A stretch of DNA of 64,000 nt from assembly GCA_963763955.1 (NCBI GenBank), contig CAVXQP010000010.1:1-64000 (forward strand). Reading direction: 5' to 3'. A program made the position numbers and the translations under genes. The DNA is from DASUPK01 sp963763955 (GTDB lineage: Bacteria > Actinomycetota > Thermoleophilia > Solirubrobacterales > 70-9). The notes beneath the pieces are model-generated. The model was not told where the DNA came from. It searched no databases and was given only the letters and a program-made list of their open reading frames with translations. This document shows positions 48,644 through 58,000 of the stretch, piece by piece (the stretch's first letter is position 1; each line of letters starts with the position of its first letter).

Positions 48644-49858
48644 CTAGACTCGGGCCTTCGCCTCGGCCGGGTGCGCCTTCTTCTTTGCCCTCTTCTTCCC
48701 CCTCTTCTTCACCGTCCTCACATTGCCGGTCCGCTTCGCCGATGTGGGCGTGCCGTTGTCGGTCGAGCGGGTGCTGGAAGCCGGCTGCACGGGCGAATTC
48801 GCACGATTCCTGTCCACCTGGCCCATCGACGGATCCGCCTTCGCCTCAGCGAGGATCGCCGCGCACGGGCTGTCGCTCGGAATCCGGTAGTCGCCTGACA
48901 TGGCGTTTTCGTACCCCGGATCGACGATGAGGTTGGAGCTGGCGGTGAAGCCGACCTGCGGACTCAGGATCCCAGATCCGTTTTGGGTGGCGTAGTACGG
49001 ATCAGCCGCGCCCTTGATGCAGTTGTTCGTGACCACGTTGCCGACGCCGACGGGGCCCGAGCCCCAGTAGGACTCGACGTTCTGGCGGACCTGGGAGTTG
49101 GTGATGATGTTGTGCTCGACCACGTTGTAGTCTGAGGTCTGGCCCCCGGCGCCCGCGAAGATCACGCCCTCGCCGTTGGAGTCGATGATGTTGCCGGTGA
49201 TCAGGGAGTTGTCCCCGTTGGGATACATGTGGACGCCGAAGTCGGCGTTGTTGTGGATCCAGTTGCCGCGCACGATCGTCCCGGTGGCGTCGTCGATGTA
49301 GATGCCGTGGTCGCCGTTCTGCGCCGGCAGCCTGCCGCAGTCGTGGATGTTGTTGTTCTCGATCACCGTGTTCCGCGGGCGGTATCCAGCCCCGCCGACT
49401 GTGAAGCAGATTGCGGTGTTGTGGTTCGTAACGTCGTTGCCGCTGAAGGTGACGTTGTCGGCACTGATCTGCGGAGTCGCGACGGCGGGCCGCCCGTCGA
49501 TGTTCAGATTCTTGACGGTGTCTCCGCTCCCCTGGGAAGGGACCGCGAAGTACCCCACCAGGGTGGCGCGTTCTCCCGGATAGCTGGTCAGCGTGACGTT
49601 GGGGACGCGGACACTGATCGACCCCGAGAAGGTCCCGGCCCTGAAACATCCCGTCTGCCCGGAGCTGAGGGAGCTGGCCAGCTTCTCTCCGGTCTTGAAG
49701 GGAGCCGCCACGGTCCCAACGGCGGAATCCGAGCCGGTCGGCGAGGCGACCCGGTCGCAGGAGGCGCTGGCGCCGGCGGGTGATGCGAAGGCCAGTGCGG
49801 CTGCGGCGGTGGCCACGAGTCCGCTGAAGATTCCGAGATGAGTTCCCTTTTTCCTCAT
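48644..49858 (-). CDS. secreted parallel beta-helix protein, 404 aa
   Basis: The signal peptide MRKKGTHLGIFSGLVATAAA then ALAFASPAGASASC is followed by beta-helix coils typical of the right-handed parallel beta-helix (Pbl-type) family: NVTLTSYPGERATLVGYFAV, VKNLNIDGRPAV, ADNVTFSGNDVTNHNTAICF, NTVIENNNIHDCGRLPAQNG, GTIVRGNWIHNNADFGVHMY, LITGNIIDSNGEGVIFAGAG, DYNVVEHNIITNSQVRQNVE. The tail is basic and Lys/Arg-rich (RTVKKRGKKRAKKKAHP), as in other secreted proteins of this genome. Likely substrate: a surface polysaccharide, by position. Confidence 0.78.
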   Translation of the reverse strand: MRKKGTHLGIFSGLVATAAAALAFASPAGASASCDRVASPTGSDSAVGTVAAPFKTGEKLASSLSSGQTGCFRAGTFSGSISVRVPNVTLTSYPGERATLVGYFAVPSQGSGDTVKNLNIDGRPAVATPQISADNVTFSGNDVTNHNTAICFTVGGAGYRPRNTVIENNNIHDCGRLPAQNGDHGIYIDDATGTIVRGNWIHNNADFGVHMYPNGDNSLITGNIIDSNGEGVIFAGAGGQTSDYNVVEHNIITNSQVRQNVESYWGSGPVGVGNVVTNNCIKGAADPYYATQNGSGILSPQVGFTASSNLIVDPGYENAMSGDYRIPSDSPCAAILAEAKADPSMGQVDRNRANSPVQPASSTRSTDNGTPTSAKRTGNVRTVKKRGKKRAKKKAHPAEAKARV

Positions 49859-50121
49859 TGCTCCGGCTGCATCGACGCCGAGCGGAGCATAACCAGTCTT
49901 TACCGACTTTTATGGACGCGCGTATCAGGAGGTATCTCGCCCTTGGTCGTCCGCTTGTCCGATCACGCACGGGGTGAGCCGCGGCGCCGTTGGGACGTCC
50001 GGGCGTGGGGCTATTGGCTCGCCCCGCCGATCCGCTTCGCGGTGTCCAGCAACGTCAGTACGCGGAGCGGAGGCACGGCGGGAGGATAAGCGGGTGACCC
50101 ACGGGTTCTCGTCGGGGGCCG

Positions 50122-51418
50122 TCAGCCCGGGCGGCTGCTGGAGGCATGCATGCGCATCAAGCGTGCGTACTTTGCGGCGCCGATCCAGCGCAGGCCCGGC
50201 ACCTCGGGCAGCCTGACGATGTCGCGCCGCGCGGCGAGTCGAGCCAGGGCGAACAGATCCCTCGGGCGGCGCAGGCTGTCGAGCACGGTTGTCCAGCAGC
50301 GCCCCGTGCATCACGATCGTGGGAGGCAAACCAAGCCGGGCGAGCGCGGCGAGAGGCCCGTAGTCCAGGTGGTGGAGGCCAGGTGGGCCGTCGATCAGCG
50401 TCTCCCGCAACGCTGTGCCCTCCAGGAGCGGCCCTGGCTCCGGCTTCAGCCAGGGTGCCAGTCCGAGCGCCGCCGAGACCTCCAGCGCGAAATCTCCGTA
50501 GGCCCATGCCGGTGCGACGAACGTCGCAGGACGGCCGATTTGCTTCTCCTGCCAGGAAAGGGTCGCCGCCACACGCCGCTCCGTCTCGGCGCGGTCGAGG
50601 CGTGCGAACTCCCGGAACTCGACCTCGCCCCGGGCGTGAGCATCGGGATCCAGATGGAGGAAGCCGTGGCAAACCGGCTCGACCGACCTCTCCTGCTCTC
50701 CGCGACGGAGCTCCCCGACGGCATCGGGCCACACCTGGTCGAGCGGGACGACCTCCCCGTCATCGAGCGCCCGCGCACAGGCGGCCACGTTGAGGACGCT
50801 CCCGCTCCCGTGAAAGGTCCTCCTGAAGCGCCGCATCCGGCGAGCCTGACGGCGGTCTCCCTTTGCCTGCTTCTCCAGCTGCTGCTGTGCGGTCCCCGGG
50901 AAGTCATCGAGACGCACCACCCCGACCGCAGGGAGCGTCACGAGCGGGTGCCCGGACACCTCGATCAGGAACGCCGAAAGAGCCTCCAGCAGCACCGCGA
51001 TCGACAACCGCCCCCATGAATCGGAGCCGCCACCGATCGCGAGCAGCCGCCCGTTTCGCACAGCGTGAATGCCCCTGTCGGACCGGACCGCCGCGCGGCC
51101 GCTGCCGAAGACCGTGAACGGCTCCTCGATCGCGCCGATCCCGGGAAAGCGGCAAACGCCCGTGATCGTGCGGCGAGCGGGAATCCAACCAACCTCCCCT
51201 CCGGGCTCGGGACAGAGGATCGCTGCTGCGGCGAGCCGGTTCGCCGCCACCAGCTCGCCCAGAGTCTCCCCCTCATCGATAGTCCCGATCCCCACCGCCC
51301 CTGGCGATGGCGAGCTCGCCGGATCACCGAGGCGCCAGAGCCAACCGACCGCCCGTGCCAGTGGAAGTGCCGGCGACCCCGTCGCGACGAAGAACGCACG
51401 TGGGTGCGACGCGGTCAG
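50122..51418 (-). CDS. polysaccharide-deacetylase-like protein (one frameshift)
   Basis: The N-terminal part (VAANRLAAAAILCPEPGGEV, TVFGSGRAAVRSDRG, AIGGGSDSWGRLSIAVLLEA) is followed by a NodB-like domain with VVRLDDFPGTAQQQLE, PVCHGFLHLDPDAHARGEVE, ATLSWQEKQIGRPATFVAPA then WAYGDFALEV and PPTIVMHGALLDN. A one-base insertion near 50,288 moves the real end into VLDSLRRPRDLFALARLAAR then EVPGLRWIGAAKYARLMRMH and TGA at 50122. Unshifted, the frame runs on to 49925 through Arg/Pro-rich nonsense. The start is probably at or near 51418, overlapping the stop of the upstream glycosyltransferase. Likely role: polymer modification. Confidence 0.6.
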
Positions 51419-52557
51419 GGGACCGACTTCCGCAGCCGCCGCTCGAACAGATCCAGCATCCGGACCGCCATCGCCGCCGCGCTGAAGTCGCGGGCCACCT
51501 GCTCGTGGCCGGCAAGCGCATCGGCCTCGCGAACGTCCTCGGGACGGTCGAGCACCTCCCGGACGGCCGCCGCGACCGCCTCCGGGCGCCGCGGCACCAG
51601 CCTGGACGGGGGACGGTCGCGGACGATCTCAGCGTGCCCGGGGATATCGGAGGCGACCACTGGAGTGCCGCACGAGATCGATTCGAGCACCGCGTAGGGG
51701 TTCCCGCCCTCCCGCTCGCTCAGGGCCAGGAATACATCCGACGCCGCGAAGAGGCCGGCGACGCTCGAGACGGAGCCAATCGGGCGAACGTGGTCCGATA
51801 CCCCTAGCTGCCGCGCGACCTCGAGCGCCCTATCACCCTCGCCCTGCCCGAGCGCGAGCACACGCCTCCCGCCGCCCTCGACGAGACGAGACACCGCTTC
51901 GATGAAGAGCTGCCCGCCCTTGATGCGCCAGTTCCATCCGAAATGCAGCAGCACTTCGGCGTCCTCGGGAATCCCCAGCCTGCGGCGTGACTCGACGCGC
52001 ATCTCCGGCGTGGCCAGGGGGAACAGCGACGGGTCGATCCCGTTCGGAACGACATGGATCAGCCGGTTCCGCAAGCCCCGCGAGCTCAGCTCGTGCGCGA
52101 GCGCCTCGGTCGGGCACAGCAGACCACTGAGCCGGCGTCCGAGCCACACGAACTTCGACAGGTTGCGGCAGAAGGCAAGCGGACCTGGCTGCAGGATGGT
52201 GTGGACGTGCCACCAGGCGTGGCGCCCCTCTCTCGGGGATGCGACAAGCGCGGCCGGAACGTCCCAAGAAGTGAAGTGAGAATGCAGAATCGTCGGACCT
52301 TGCCGGTCCGAAGCCACGGCTTGAAGCCAGCGGGTGCGCTCTCTTCGCGTGGGTGGAAGCGAGAAGTGGACCCTCATCCCGGCTGCCTCGAGCCGCGCGA
52401 TCCAGTCCAGCTGCCTGGCGCCCTCGGGGACGACGATCTCGCATCGCCATCCCCGGTTGCGCGCCTCGTCACCGAGGGCGGCGAGCGCCGAGATGAACGA
52501 GCCGGGGGCGGGTCGATCGAACGGCGCGAGCTCGATCAGCGTGGGCGGATCAGCCAC
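51415..52557 (-). CDS. glycosyltransferase family 4 (GT-B), 380 aa
   Basis: VADPPTLIELAPFDRPAPGS starts the N-terminal Rossmann domain, followed by HSHFTSWDVPAALVASPREG, IHVVPNGIDPSLFPLATPEM (VxPNGxD hinge), EVLLHFGWNWRIKGGQLFIE, LALGQGEGDRALEVARQLGV, ASDVFLALSEREGGNPYAVL then ESISCGTPVVASDIPG (the E-x7-E retaining GT4 motif). The GTG at 52557 overlaps the stop of the flippase gene (GTGGCTGA), so translation is coupled. It adds a sugar to the lipid-linked repeat unit; donor unknown. Confidence 0.88.
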   Translation of the reverse strand: MADPPTLIELAPFDRPAPGSFISALAALGDEARNRGWRCEIVVPEGARQLDWIARLEAAGMRVHFSLPPTRRERTRWLQAVASDRQGPTILHSHFTSWDVPAALVASPREGRHAWWHVHTILQPGPLAFCRNLSKFVWLGRRLSGLLCPTEALAHELSSRGLRNRLIHVVPNGIDPSLFPLATPEMRVESRRRLGIPEDAEVLLHFGWNWRIKGGQLFIEAVSRLVEGGGRRVLALGQGEGDRALEVARQLGVSDHVRPIGSVSSVAGLFAASDVFLALSEREGGNPYAVLESISCGTPVVASDIPGHAEIVRDRPPSRLVPRRPEAVAAAVREVLDRPEDVREADALAGHEQVARDFSAAAMAVRMLDLFERRLRKSVP

Positions 52558-54077
52558 CGACTGGCTCCGATGGCGCTCGCATCGTCTTGACGAGCCCGAC
52601 GAGCTGGCCGATTGTTCCTGGGACGAGCAGGTGCAAAGCGGTGCTGTAGATCGCAAAGCCTCCCATGCCCTCGAGTGCCACCAGGATCAGGCCGACGAAC
52701 GTGCCGTGACCTGCCGCGTGAATGACCAGGGTCTCGAGCGGAAGGAGGATCGCCACCATCACAAGGCCAGCAAGCAGCGGGGGTCCGATCGCCCCCAGCG
52801 TGTTTCTGAGCCGCAGGCCCACGACGTCGTCGACACGGCGAAGCGCGTACGCCGTTCGAACGACGGCGCCGATCGTGAGGCCGATGCAGACGCCCACCAG
52901 GCCAAACGAAAGCAACGCCACCATCGCGGCCGTGTCAATGGCGAGCTCGAGAGCGTTCATCCTGACGACGATGTCCGGGCGGCCGTGCGCCTTCAACGTC
53001 TCCACGAGCAGCGAGGAGACGGCGCGCGCAACGACGAAGAAGGCAAGCGCCATCACCGCATCGCCGGCCGCCGCCCAGACCGAACCGAACGCAAGAACGA
53101 CAAGGGGCTTGCCGAGGGGGATCAGGATCATCCCGCCAAACGTGGCCAGGACCGCCATCCAGCGCAGTGCCCGCTGCACACCCGCGTGGAACCGCTCGCG
53201 CTCGGTCGCGATCCGCGCGAAGGCCGGGAAGAGCACGTACGAGGAAGCCGCCATGATCATCGACAGCGGCAGGGTCGCGACCCGGGTCCCGTACTGGAAT
53301 TGACCAAGTGCGGAGGTGCCGGTATACCGGCCAAGCAGGAAGACCGGAATCTTTTCCCCCACCCTGATGATTCCGGTGGCGACGATCGTGTGGCGTCCGT
53401 AGGAGATCAGCTCTCGCCACATCGCGTAACGACGCGAGGCGCAGGTTCGGCCGCCACCGCGCCAGGATCCATGAGAGCGTGGTCTCGACCAGAGCCCCGG
53501 CGTATTGGCCGATTACGAGCCCCCAGACTCCGAGCCCATTCGCCGTCAACACCACTGCTGTGACCCCAAAGGCGACAATCGCGAGAGGCTCCACGATGGT
53601 CCGCCGCACGAACGAGAAGCGGCGCTGCATCAGGGCGTCCGCAACCACCGAGCTCGTGTGCAAGAAGGCGAGGCCGGAGGCGGCAGCGGCCACACCGGTA
53701 ACCGTCGAGCTGTGGAAGACCGCTCCGATCACGGGCGCGAGAGCAAGGCTGATCAGCGAAAAGGCGATCCCGCCGAGGATCGTCGAGACGGTCGCGGTGG
53801 CGGCCGCCTCCTCGAGTCTGTCCCGCCGATAGACGAGCGCTGAGGCCATGCCCGACTCAGTGAAGAGACCGGCGAGCCCCACGAGGATCGTGCCGGCGGT
53901 AAGTTGGCCGAACTCGGTCGGGGTCGCGAGCCGCGCCAGCACCAAGTATGCCGCGCCGGTCAGGATCTGGGTCAGCGCGTAGCCGCCCCCAGCTACGGTC
54001 ACGCCCCTCATCACCGTGCCCGCGAGGCCCTTCGCGGCGATTGCTTCGCCCTTGCCGGCGTCAGGTGCTCGGTTCAT
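52550..54077 (-). CDS. Wzx-type polysaccharide flippase (one frameshift)
   Basis: MOP-superfamily flippase. The N-terminal part has VMRGVTVAGGGYALTQILTG then AAYLVLARLATPTEFGQLTA (LaR.lt..eFGql), GLFTESGMASALVYRRD. After a single-base shift near 53,425 it continues WRELISYGRHTIVATGIIRV then GEKIPVFLLGRYTGTSALGQ, FGSVWAAAGDAVMALAFFVV and several more helices to MRAPSEPVGG. Together about 510 residues with around 14 helices, the usual size. It flips undecaprenyl-linked repeat units across the membrane. It overlaps the GT gene downstream by eight bases. Confidence 0.85.
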
Positions 54078-54136
54078 GCGCCGTCAGGCTAGTTGGGAAT
54101 CCGGCTAGGCAGAATCCGCGCCGCTATAGTCGCCGG

Positions 54137-55327
54137 ATCGCGTGGACGCCCAGGGCAATCGTCGTTTCCTTTGCCGGGGGCAACCCTTATTCGCCGCGCG
54201 CTCAGCGCACCGCCCGCGTTGCACAGGCCCTCGAGGACGACTTCGGTTACCGCGTCGAGCGTGTGCCCAGCGCCGCTCCCGGAACAGACGGTCTTGACGA
54301 GCCGCTCAAGCACACCCCCCACAGGCATCTCGCACGCCGGGCGTTGCAGGTACTGCTGCTCGACGAGTTCGAGCTCGCGGCCCGCGGAAGGCTGCGTGGC
54401 TGGAAGCCGTCCGCTCGAGGCGCGCTCCTGATCGGCTGGCCCTTCTCCCCGATCTACCTGGCGGCGGTCCGTCTCGTCGCCGCGGGAGTGCCGTACGCGG
54501 TCGATGTCGGAGATCCCTGGGTTGTGACGGCGAATCCGGGCGACTGGGGACGAGTGTGGGGGCGGTTTCGGGGACGAGCCCGGGCCGCTGAGACCTTCCT
54601 CTGGGAGAACGCCGCCGCGGGCGTCGTCACGACGGCGACGCAGGCAAGCCGGCTTCGATCCCAGTTTCCGGACCTCAACCTGCTGTGTCGTCCGAACGGC
54701 TACGAGGCGGCGGAGACGGGGGTTGGCGGAACGGGAATCCGCCGGGCTCCCAGCGATGATCTTCGACTCATTCACTTCGGGTCGGTCTATGAAGTCCGGC
54801 TGCCAATCGGCCCCTGGCTCTCCAGGCTGCGGCAGGCCGCGGGCTGCAAGACGTTGGTTTTCGCCAACTACGGGTACATACCTCGGCCCGAGCTGCTGCA
54901 GTCAGCGGATCCATTCGTGGTCCTGGAATCGCACGATCCAGTGGACTGGCCGCGCGCCTGCGAGATCGCCCAGGACTTCGACGCCGCCGTCGTAATCGGC
55001 AACCAGGATCCCGGCCAGCTTCCGAGCAAGGCCGTTCAGTACCTGACGCTGCCGATTCCCAGGATCGCCGTGACATCTGTCCCCGGCAGCGACCTTGCGG
55101 CTTTTGCCGCCGAGCGGCCGGGGTTCATCGCGGTCGATATCGACTCTGCCAAAGACATCGCACTCGCGCTGGCACACTTACGACGGGCGTGGTCATCGGA
55201 GCTGACCCCGCCGCCCGGTGACTCGTGGGACGCCGTCGCGCGAGAGATCGCCGAATTCGCAATCGATGCCTGGGCAGCAGGACGGACACCCATTCGCGAC
55301 CCGGGAGAGGACGTAAGTACTGGCTGA
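54137..55327 (+). CDS. glycosyltransferase-like protein (GT-B fold), about 396 aa
   Basis: The N-terminal strand AIVVSFAGGNPYSPRAQRTA then RVAQALEDDFGYRVERVPS is followed by ALLIGWPFSPIYLAAVRLVA, VPYAVDVGDPWVVTANPGDW (DxGDPW, reminiscent of GT-B enzymes), AGVVTTATQASRLRSQFPDL then NLLCRPNGYEA, DDLRLIHFGSVYEVRLPIGP, VVIGNQDPGQLPSKAVQYLT. The SKAVQYL segment resembles the donor-binding E/D-x-P-x-K-x-x-Y region of GT4-like enzymes. No ATG starts the frame; the start is uncertain, 54,090-54,150. It is divergent from the flippase. Confidence 0.65.
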   Translation: MAWTPRAIVVSFAGGNPYSPRAQRTARVAQALEDDFGYRVERVPSAAPGTDGLDEPLKHTPHRHLARRALQVLLLDEFELAARGRLRGWKPSARGALLIGWPFSPIYLAAVRLVAAGVPYAVDVGDPWVVTANPGDWGRVWGRFRGRARAAETFLWENAAAGVVTTATQASRLRSQFPDLNLLCRPNGYEAAETGVGGTGIRRAPSDDLRLIHFGSVYEVRLPIGPWLSRLRQAAGCKTLVFANYGYIPRPELLQSADPFVVLESHDPVDWPRACEIAQDFDAAVVIGNQDPGQLPSKAVQYLTLPIPRIAVTSVPGSDLAAFAAERPGFIAVDIDSAKDIALALAHLRRAWSSELTPPPGDSWDAVAREIAEFAIDAWAAGRTPIRDPGEDVSTG

Positions 55328-55457
55328 CGATCAGGACTCACATCCGCGGGAAGAGCCGCTCACCGCGCCGCTACTCCCGCGAATGGAGTGCGCATCGAGC
55401 CGCGAATCTGAGAGCTATCGGGCGGGCGGTTCACGCGTTTCCGGGAAAATAGAGCCC

Positions 55458-56624
55458 GTGTCGGCCCCGACGGCAAAAAGGAGGCTGCGGGTCATGTCGA
55501 TGGTCGACGGAATCGGAGGCTGGGCCGGAGGAGCGGAGCTGCTGGCCGGCCAGATCGCCAGGCAGCTTGACCCCGAACGGTTCCAGTCGATCTTCTGCGT
55601 AACGCGCTTGGAGTCGTCGCCCCATTACGACGTGATTCGGGAGTCGTTCGAGCTGGCCGGTGTGAAGGTGATCGAGCTCCGCCGCTCGGCGACAGTGGAG
55701 GTCGGGGAGTGGCGGCGGCTCGTCAGCTACATGCGCTCCGAGCGAATCGATGTACTGCACACCCACATGCTCGGCTCGAACTTCTGGGGCGCCGTGTTGT
55801 CGCCGATGGGTCGTGTGCCCGTCTACGTCGCTCAGGAGCACGGTTGGTCCTTCGAGGGAACTGGGTGGCGTCGTTGGGTCGACCGCCATGTGATCGCACG
55901 TCGCGCGGACGCGTTCGTCACCGTTTCTCGAGAGGACGAGAGGCGAATGATCGAGGTGGAGAAGATCCCCGCCCACAAGCTCCGCTTCATTCCCAGCGGG
56001 ATCTCGACACCGGCCGCACCCAGCGGGGCCGATGTCCGCTCGGAGCTCGGCATCGCCGCGGACGCGCCACTGGTGGGCGTGGTGGCGGGGCTACGAGCTC
56101 CGAAGGCGCTGGACATCTTCATCCGGGCCGTCGACGAGCTCCGCCGGAAGCACGCGGGGCTGCGTGCCCTGATCGTCGGGAACCCGGATGCGTCCGGCGA
56201 GGACAAGCGCTTGCTGGACCTGATGCGTGAACTTTCCTTGGACGACACCCTGATCTTCACCGGGCTGCGGCGCGACGTGGCCGACATCCTGGCTGCTATG
56301 GACGTCGCGGTGCTCAGTTCCGATCACGAGGGAAGCCCGCTCTCGGTCATGGAGTACATGGAGGCGGCCCGACCGGTGGTGGCGACGAATGTGGGCGGGA
56401 TCCCGGATCTCGTCGTCGACGGGGTGACCGGCATCCTGGTCCCGCCCCGCGATCCGACCGCCCTGGCGGCCGCGATCTCCGGGTTGCTCGATGACCCCGA
56501 TCTGCGCCGGCGGCTCGGGGAGGCCGGTCGAGCGCGCAGGCGGAGCGAGTTCGACATCTCGAACACCGTGCGGCGGATTGAGGATCTCTACGAGGAGCTC
56601 TACGCGCTCAAGCGCCCTGACTGA
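55458..56624 (+). CDS. glycosyltransferase family 4, 388 aa
   Basis: RRLRVMSMVDGIGGWAGGAE then LLAGQIARQLDPERF begins the acceptor domain with the glycine-rich GGAE loop. Further blocks are DVLHTHMLGSNFWGAVLSPM, YVAQEHGWSFEGTGWRRWVD, ADAFVTVSREDERRMIEVEK, KLRFIPSGISTPAAPSGADV, LVGVVAGLRAPKALDIFIRA, LIFTGLRRDVADILAAMDVA, VLSSDHEGSPLSVMEYMEAA then RPVVATNVGGIPDLVVDGVT (E-G-x-P-L-x-x-x-E motif). A GTG at 55458 gives a compact start; an ATG 25 codons upstream is possible. Its 3' end overlaps the convergent polymerase gene by 25 bases. Confidence 0.88.
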   Translation: MSAPTAKRRLRVMSMVDGIGGWAGGAELLAGQIARQLDPERFQSIFCVTRLESSPHYDVIRESFELAGVKVIELRRSATVEVGEWRRLVSYMRSERIDVLHTHMLGSNFWGAVLSPMGRVPVYVAQEHGWSFEGTGWRRWVDRHVIARRADAFVTVSREDERRMIEVEKIPAHKLRFIPSGISTPAAPSGADVRSELGIAADAPLVGVVAGLRAPKALDIFIRAVDELRRKHAGLRALIVGNPDASGEDKRLLDLMRELSLDDTLIFTGLRRDVADILAAMDVAVLSSDHEGSPLSVMEYMEAARPVVATNVGGIPDLVVDGVTGILVPPRDPTALAAAISGLLDDPDLRRRLGEAGRARRRSEFDISNTVRRIEDLYEELYALKRPD

Positions 56625-57994
56625 TCACCGCCGGCCACGGCGGCGGTCTTCGCCATCGCCAGGATCGCCGGGCCAAGGCCGAGCAGGAGCCACAGTCCGC
56701 GGCTGTACTCCCCCGAGATGAAGAACAGGGCGGTGAGGTTGCCGATCAGAGCTACCGCGACGCTGAGTGAGACCGCCTGCATCCTGTGATTTCCCGCCCG
56801 GCGGTAGATGCGCGAGGCCCTGATCATCGATAGGAGGGAGAAGCCGACGATCAATGCGAATAACAGAAAGCCGACAGCGCCCAGTTCGGCTGCCTCCCCG
56901 AGATAGGAGTTGTGGACGACCTTCGGCTGGTCGCCGATGATCTGGTCGCTCCTTGCCAGGGTTCCGGGCCGGAGCAGATAGTGGATGGAGGCTTCCTGGA
57001 AGTTCCCCGCTCCCACGCCTTCGACGGGATTGGCCTCGAAGGCGCGCCAGGCCACCTGCCAGATGGTGGTGCGTCCCTCTTCGATCAGCGTTTGCCCCCT
57101 CGTCGGGGAGGTGATTCGCTCGCGCGTGGCCGGGCTCGCCACGGCGGTGAAGTACGCATACGTCACAAACGCGAGCAGGCAAGCGAACATCAACGCCATG
57201 GGTCGCCACCGGCCAGCGAGCAGGACCGCCGCGACCACAGCGACCGCGAGGGCGATCAGTCCTCCACGGGAAACGGTCAGCCAGACCCCGACCAGGGCGA
57301 AGACGGCGATCATGGCGGCAGTTACCTGGATCAGCGGGGTGCGACGGTAGAGGACCATCACCCCCACGGATAGCGCGATGCCCGACACCAGCACGGCCGC
57401 CAGCTCGTTGGGATCGAGGGTATTGCTGCCCAAACGTCCCATCAGGGCGGGGTTGGCGGGGGGAGAGAGGATCCCGTGCACCGTGGCGATGGCCACGCCG
57501 GCGACGAACGCGAGCATCATCCAGCCGAGCTCGCGCGGGGTGCGGATAGCGGTGAAGATGATCAGGAAGAGCACGACGTTGAGCGCGTAGCGGACAGTCG
57601 AGTCGATCGCGGCGCTGGTGTCTGTGGCCCATGTTGTGCTCAGCAGGCTCCAGCCAATGAAGGCCGCCAGCGCGGCTGACATATAGGGGTGAGCGGTGAG
57701 GAACTCGAGCTCCATCCGGGGCCGCGTCGTGACCAGCGCAAACCAGGAGAGCGTGAGCAACAGTCCGGCAGCCTTGGCGACGCCGTCAACAGGGAGCACC
57801 TGGACGAATCCGATGAAGGCGAAGACGGCGAGGCCCGCCGCGAGATCGGTGAACGCGAGCACGACGAATCCCGCGCCGAGCGCCGCGACGATGGCGATGG
57901 CGGGTTTGAGGCCCGCGAGCAGGCCTATCGGCGCCGCGACCAGCGCCAGTAACAGCGTGCCCAGCCACCGAGACCAGTCGAGTCTCGCTGTCAC
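56600..57994 (-). CDS. O-antigen ligase/polymerase-like (Wzy_C) membrane protein, 464 aa
   Basis: About twelve helices, starting WLGTLLLALVAAPIGLLAGL. The periplasmic loop holds the Wzy/WaaL signature region ITSPTRGQTLIEEGRTTIWQ then VAWRAFEANPVEGVGAGNFQ and, later, QPKVVHNSYLGEAAELGAVG with the conserved His-Asn in HNSYLxxxxExG. These residues define the O-Ag_ligase (PF04932) family. It either polymerises the flipped repeat unit or ligates finished chains. A second member of this family is at 59.7 kb, so one may polymerise and the other attach. Confidence 0.85.
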   Translation of the reverse strand: MTARLDWSRWLGTLLLALVAAPIGLLAGLKPAIAIVAALGAGFVVLAFTDLAAGLAVFAFIGFVQVLPVDGVAKAAGLLLTLSWFALVTTRPRMELEFLTAHPYMSAALAAFIGWSLLSTTWATDTSAAIDSTVRYALNVVLFLIIFTAIRTPRELGWMMLAFVAGVAIATVHGILSPPANPALMGRLGSNTLDPNELAAVLVSGIALSVGVMVLYRRTPLIQVTAAMIAVFALVGVWLTVSRGGLIALAVAVVAAVLLAGRWRPMALMFACLLAFVTYAYFTAVASPATRERITSPTRGQTLIEEGRTTIWQVAWRAFEANPVEGVGAGNFQEASIHYLLRPGTLARSDQIIGDQPKVVHNSYLGEAAELGAVGFLLFALIVGFSLLSMIRASRIYRRAGNHRMQAVSLSVAVALIGNLTALFFISGEYSRGLWLLLGLGPAILAMAKTAAVAGGDQSGRLSA

Positions 57995-58000
57995 GGCAAG

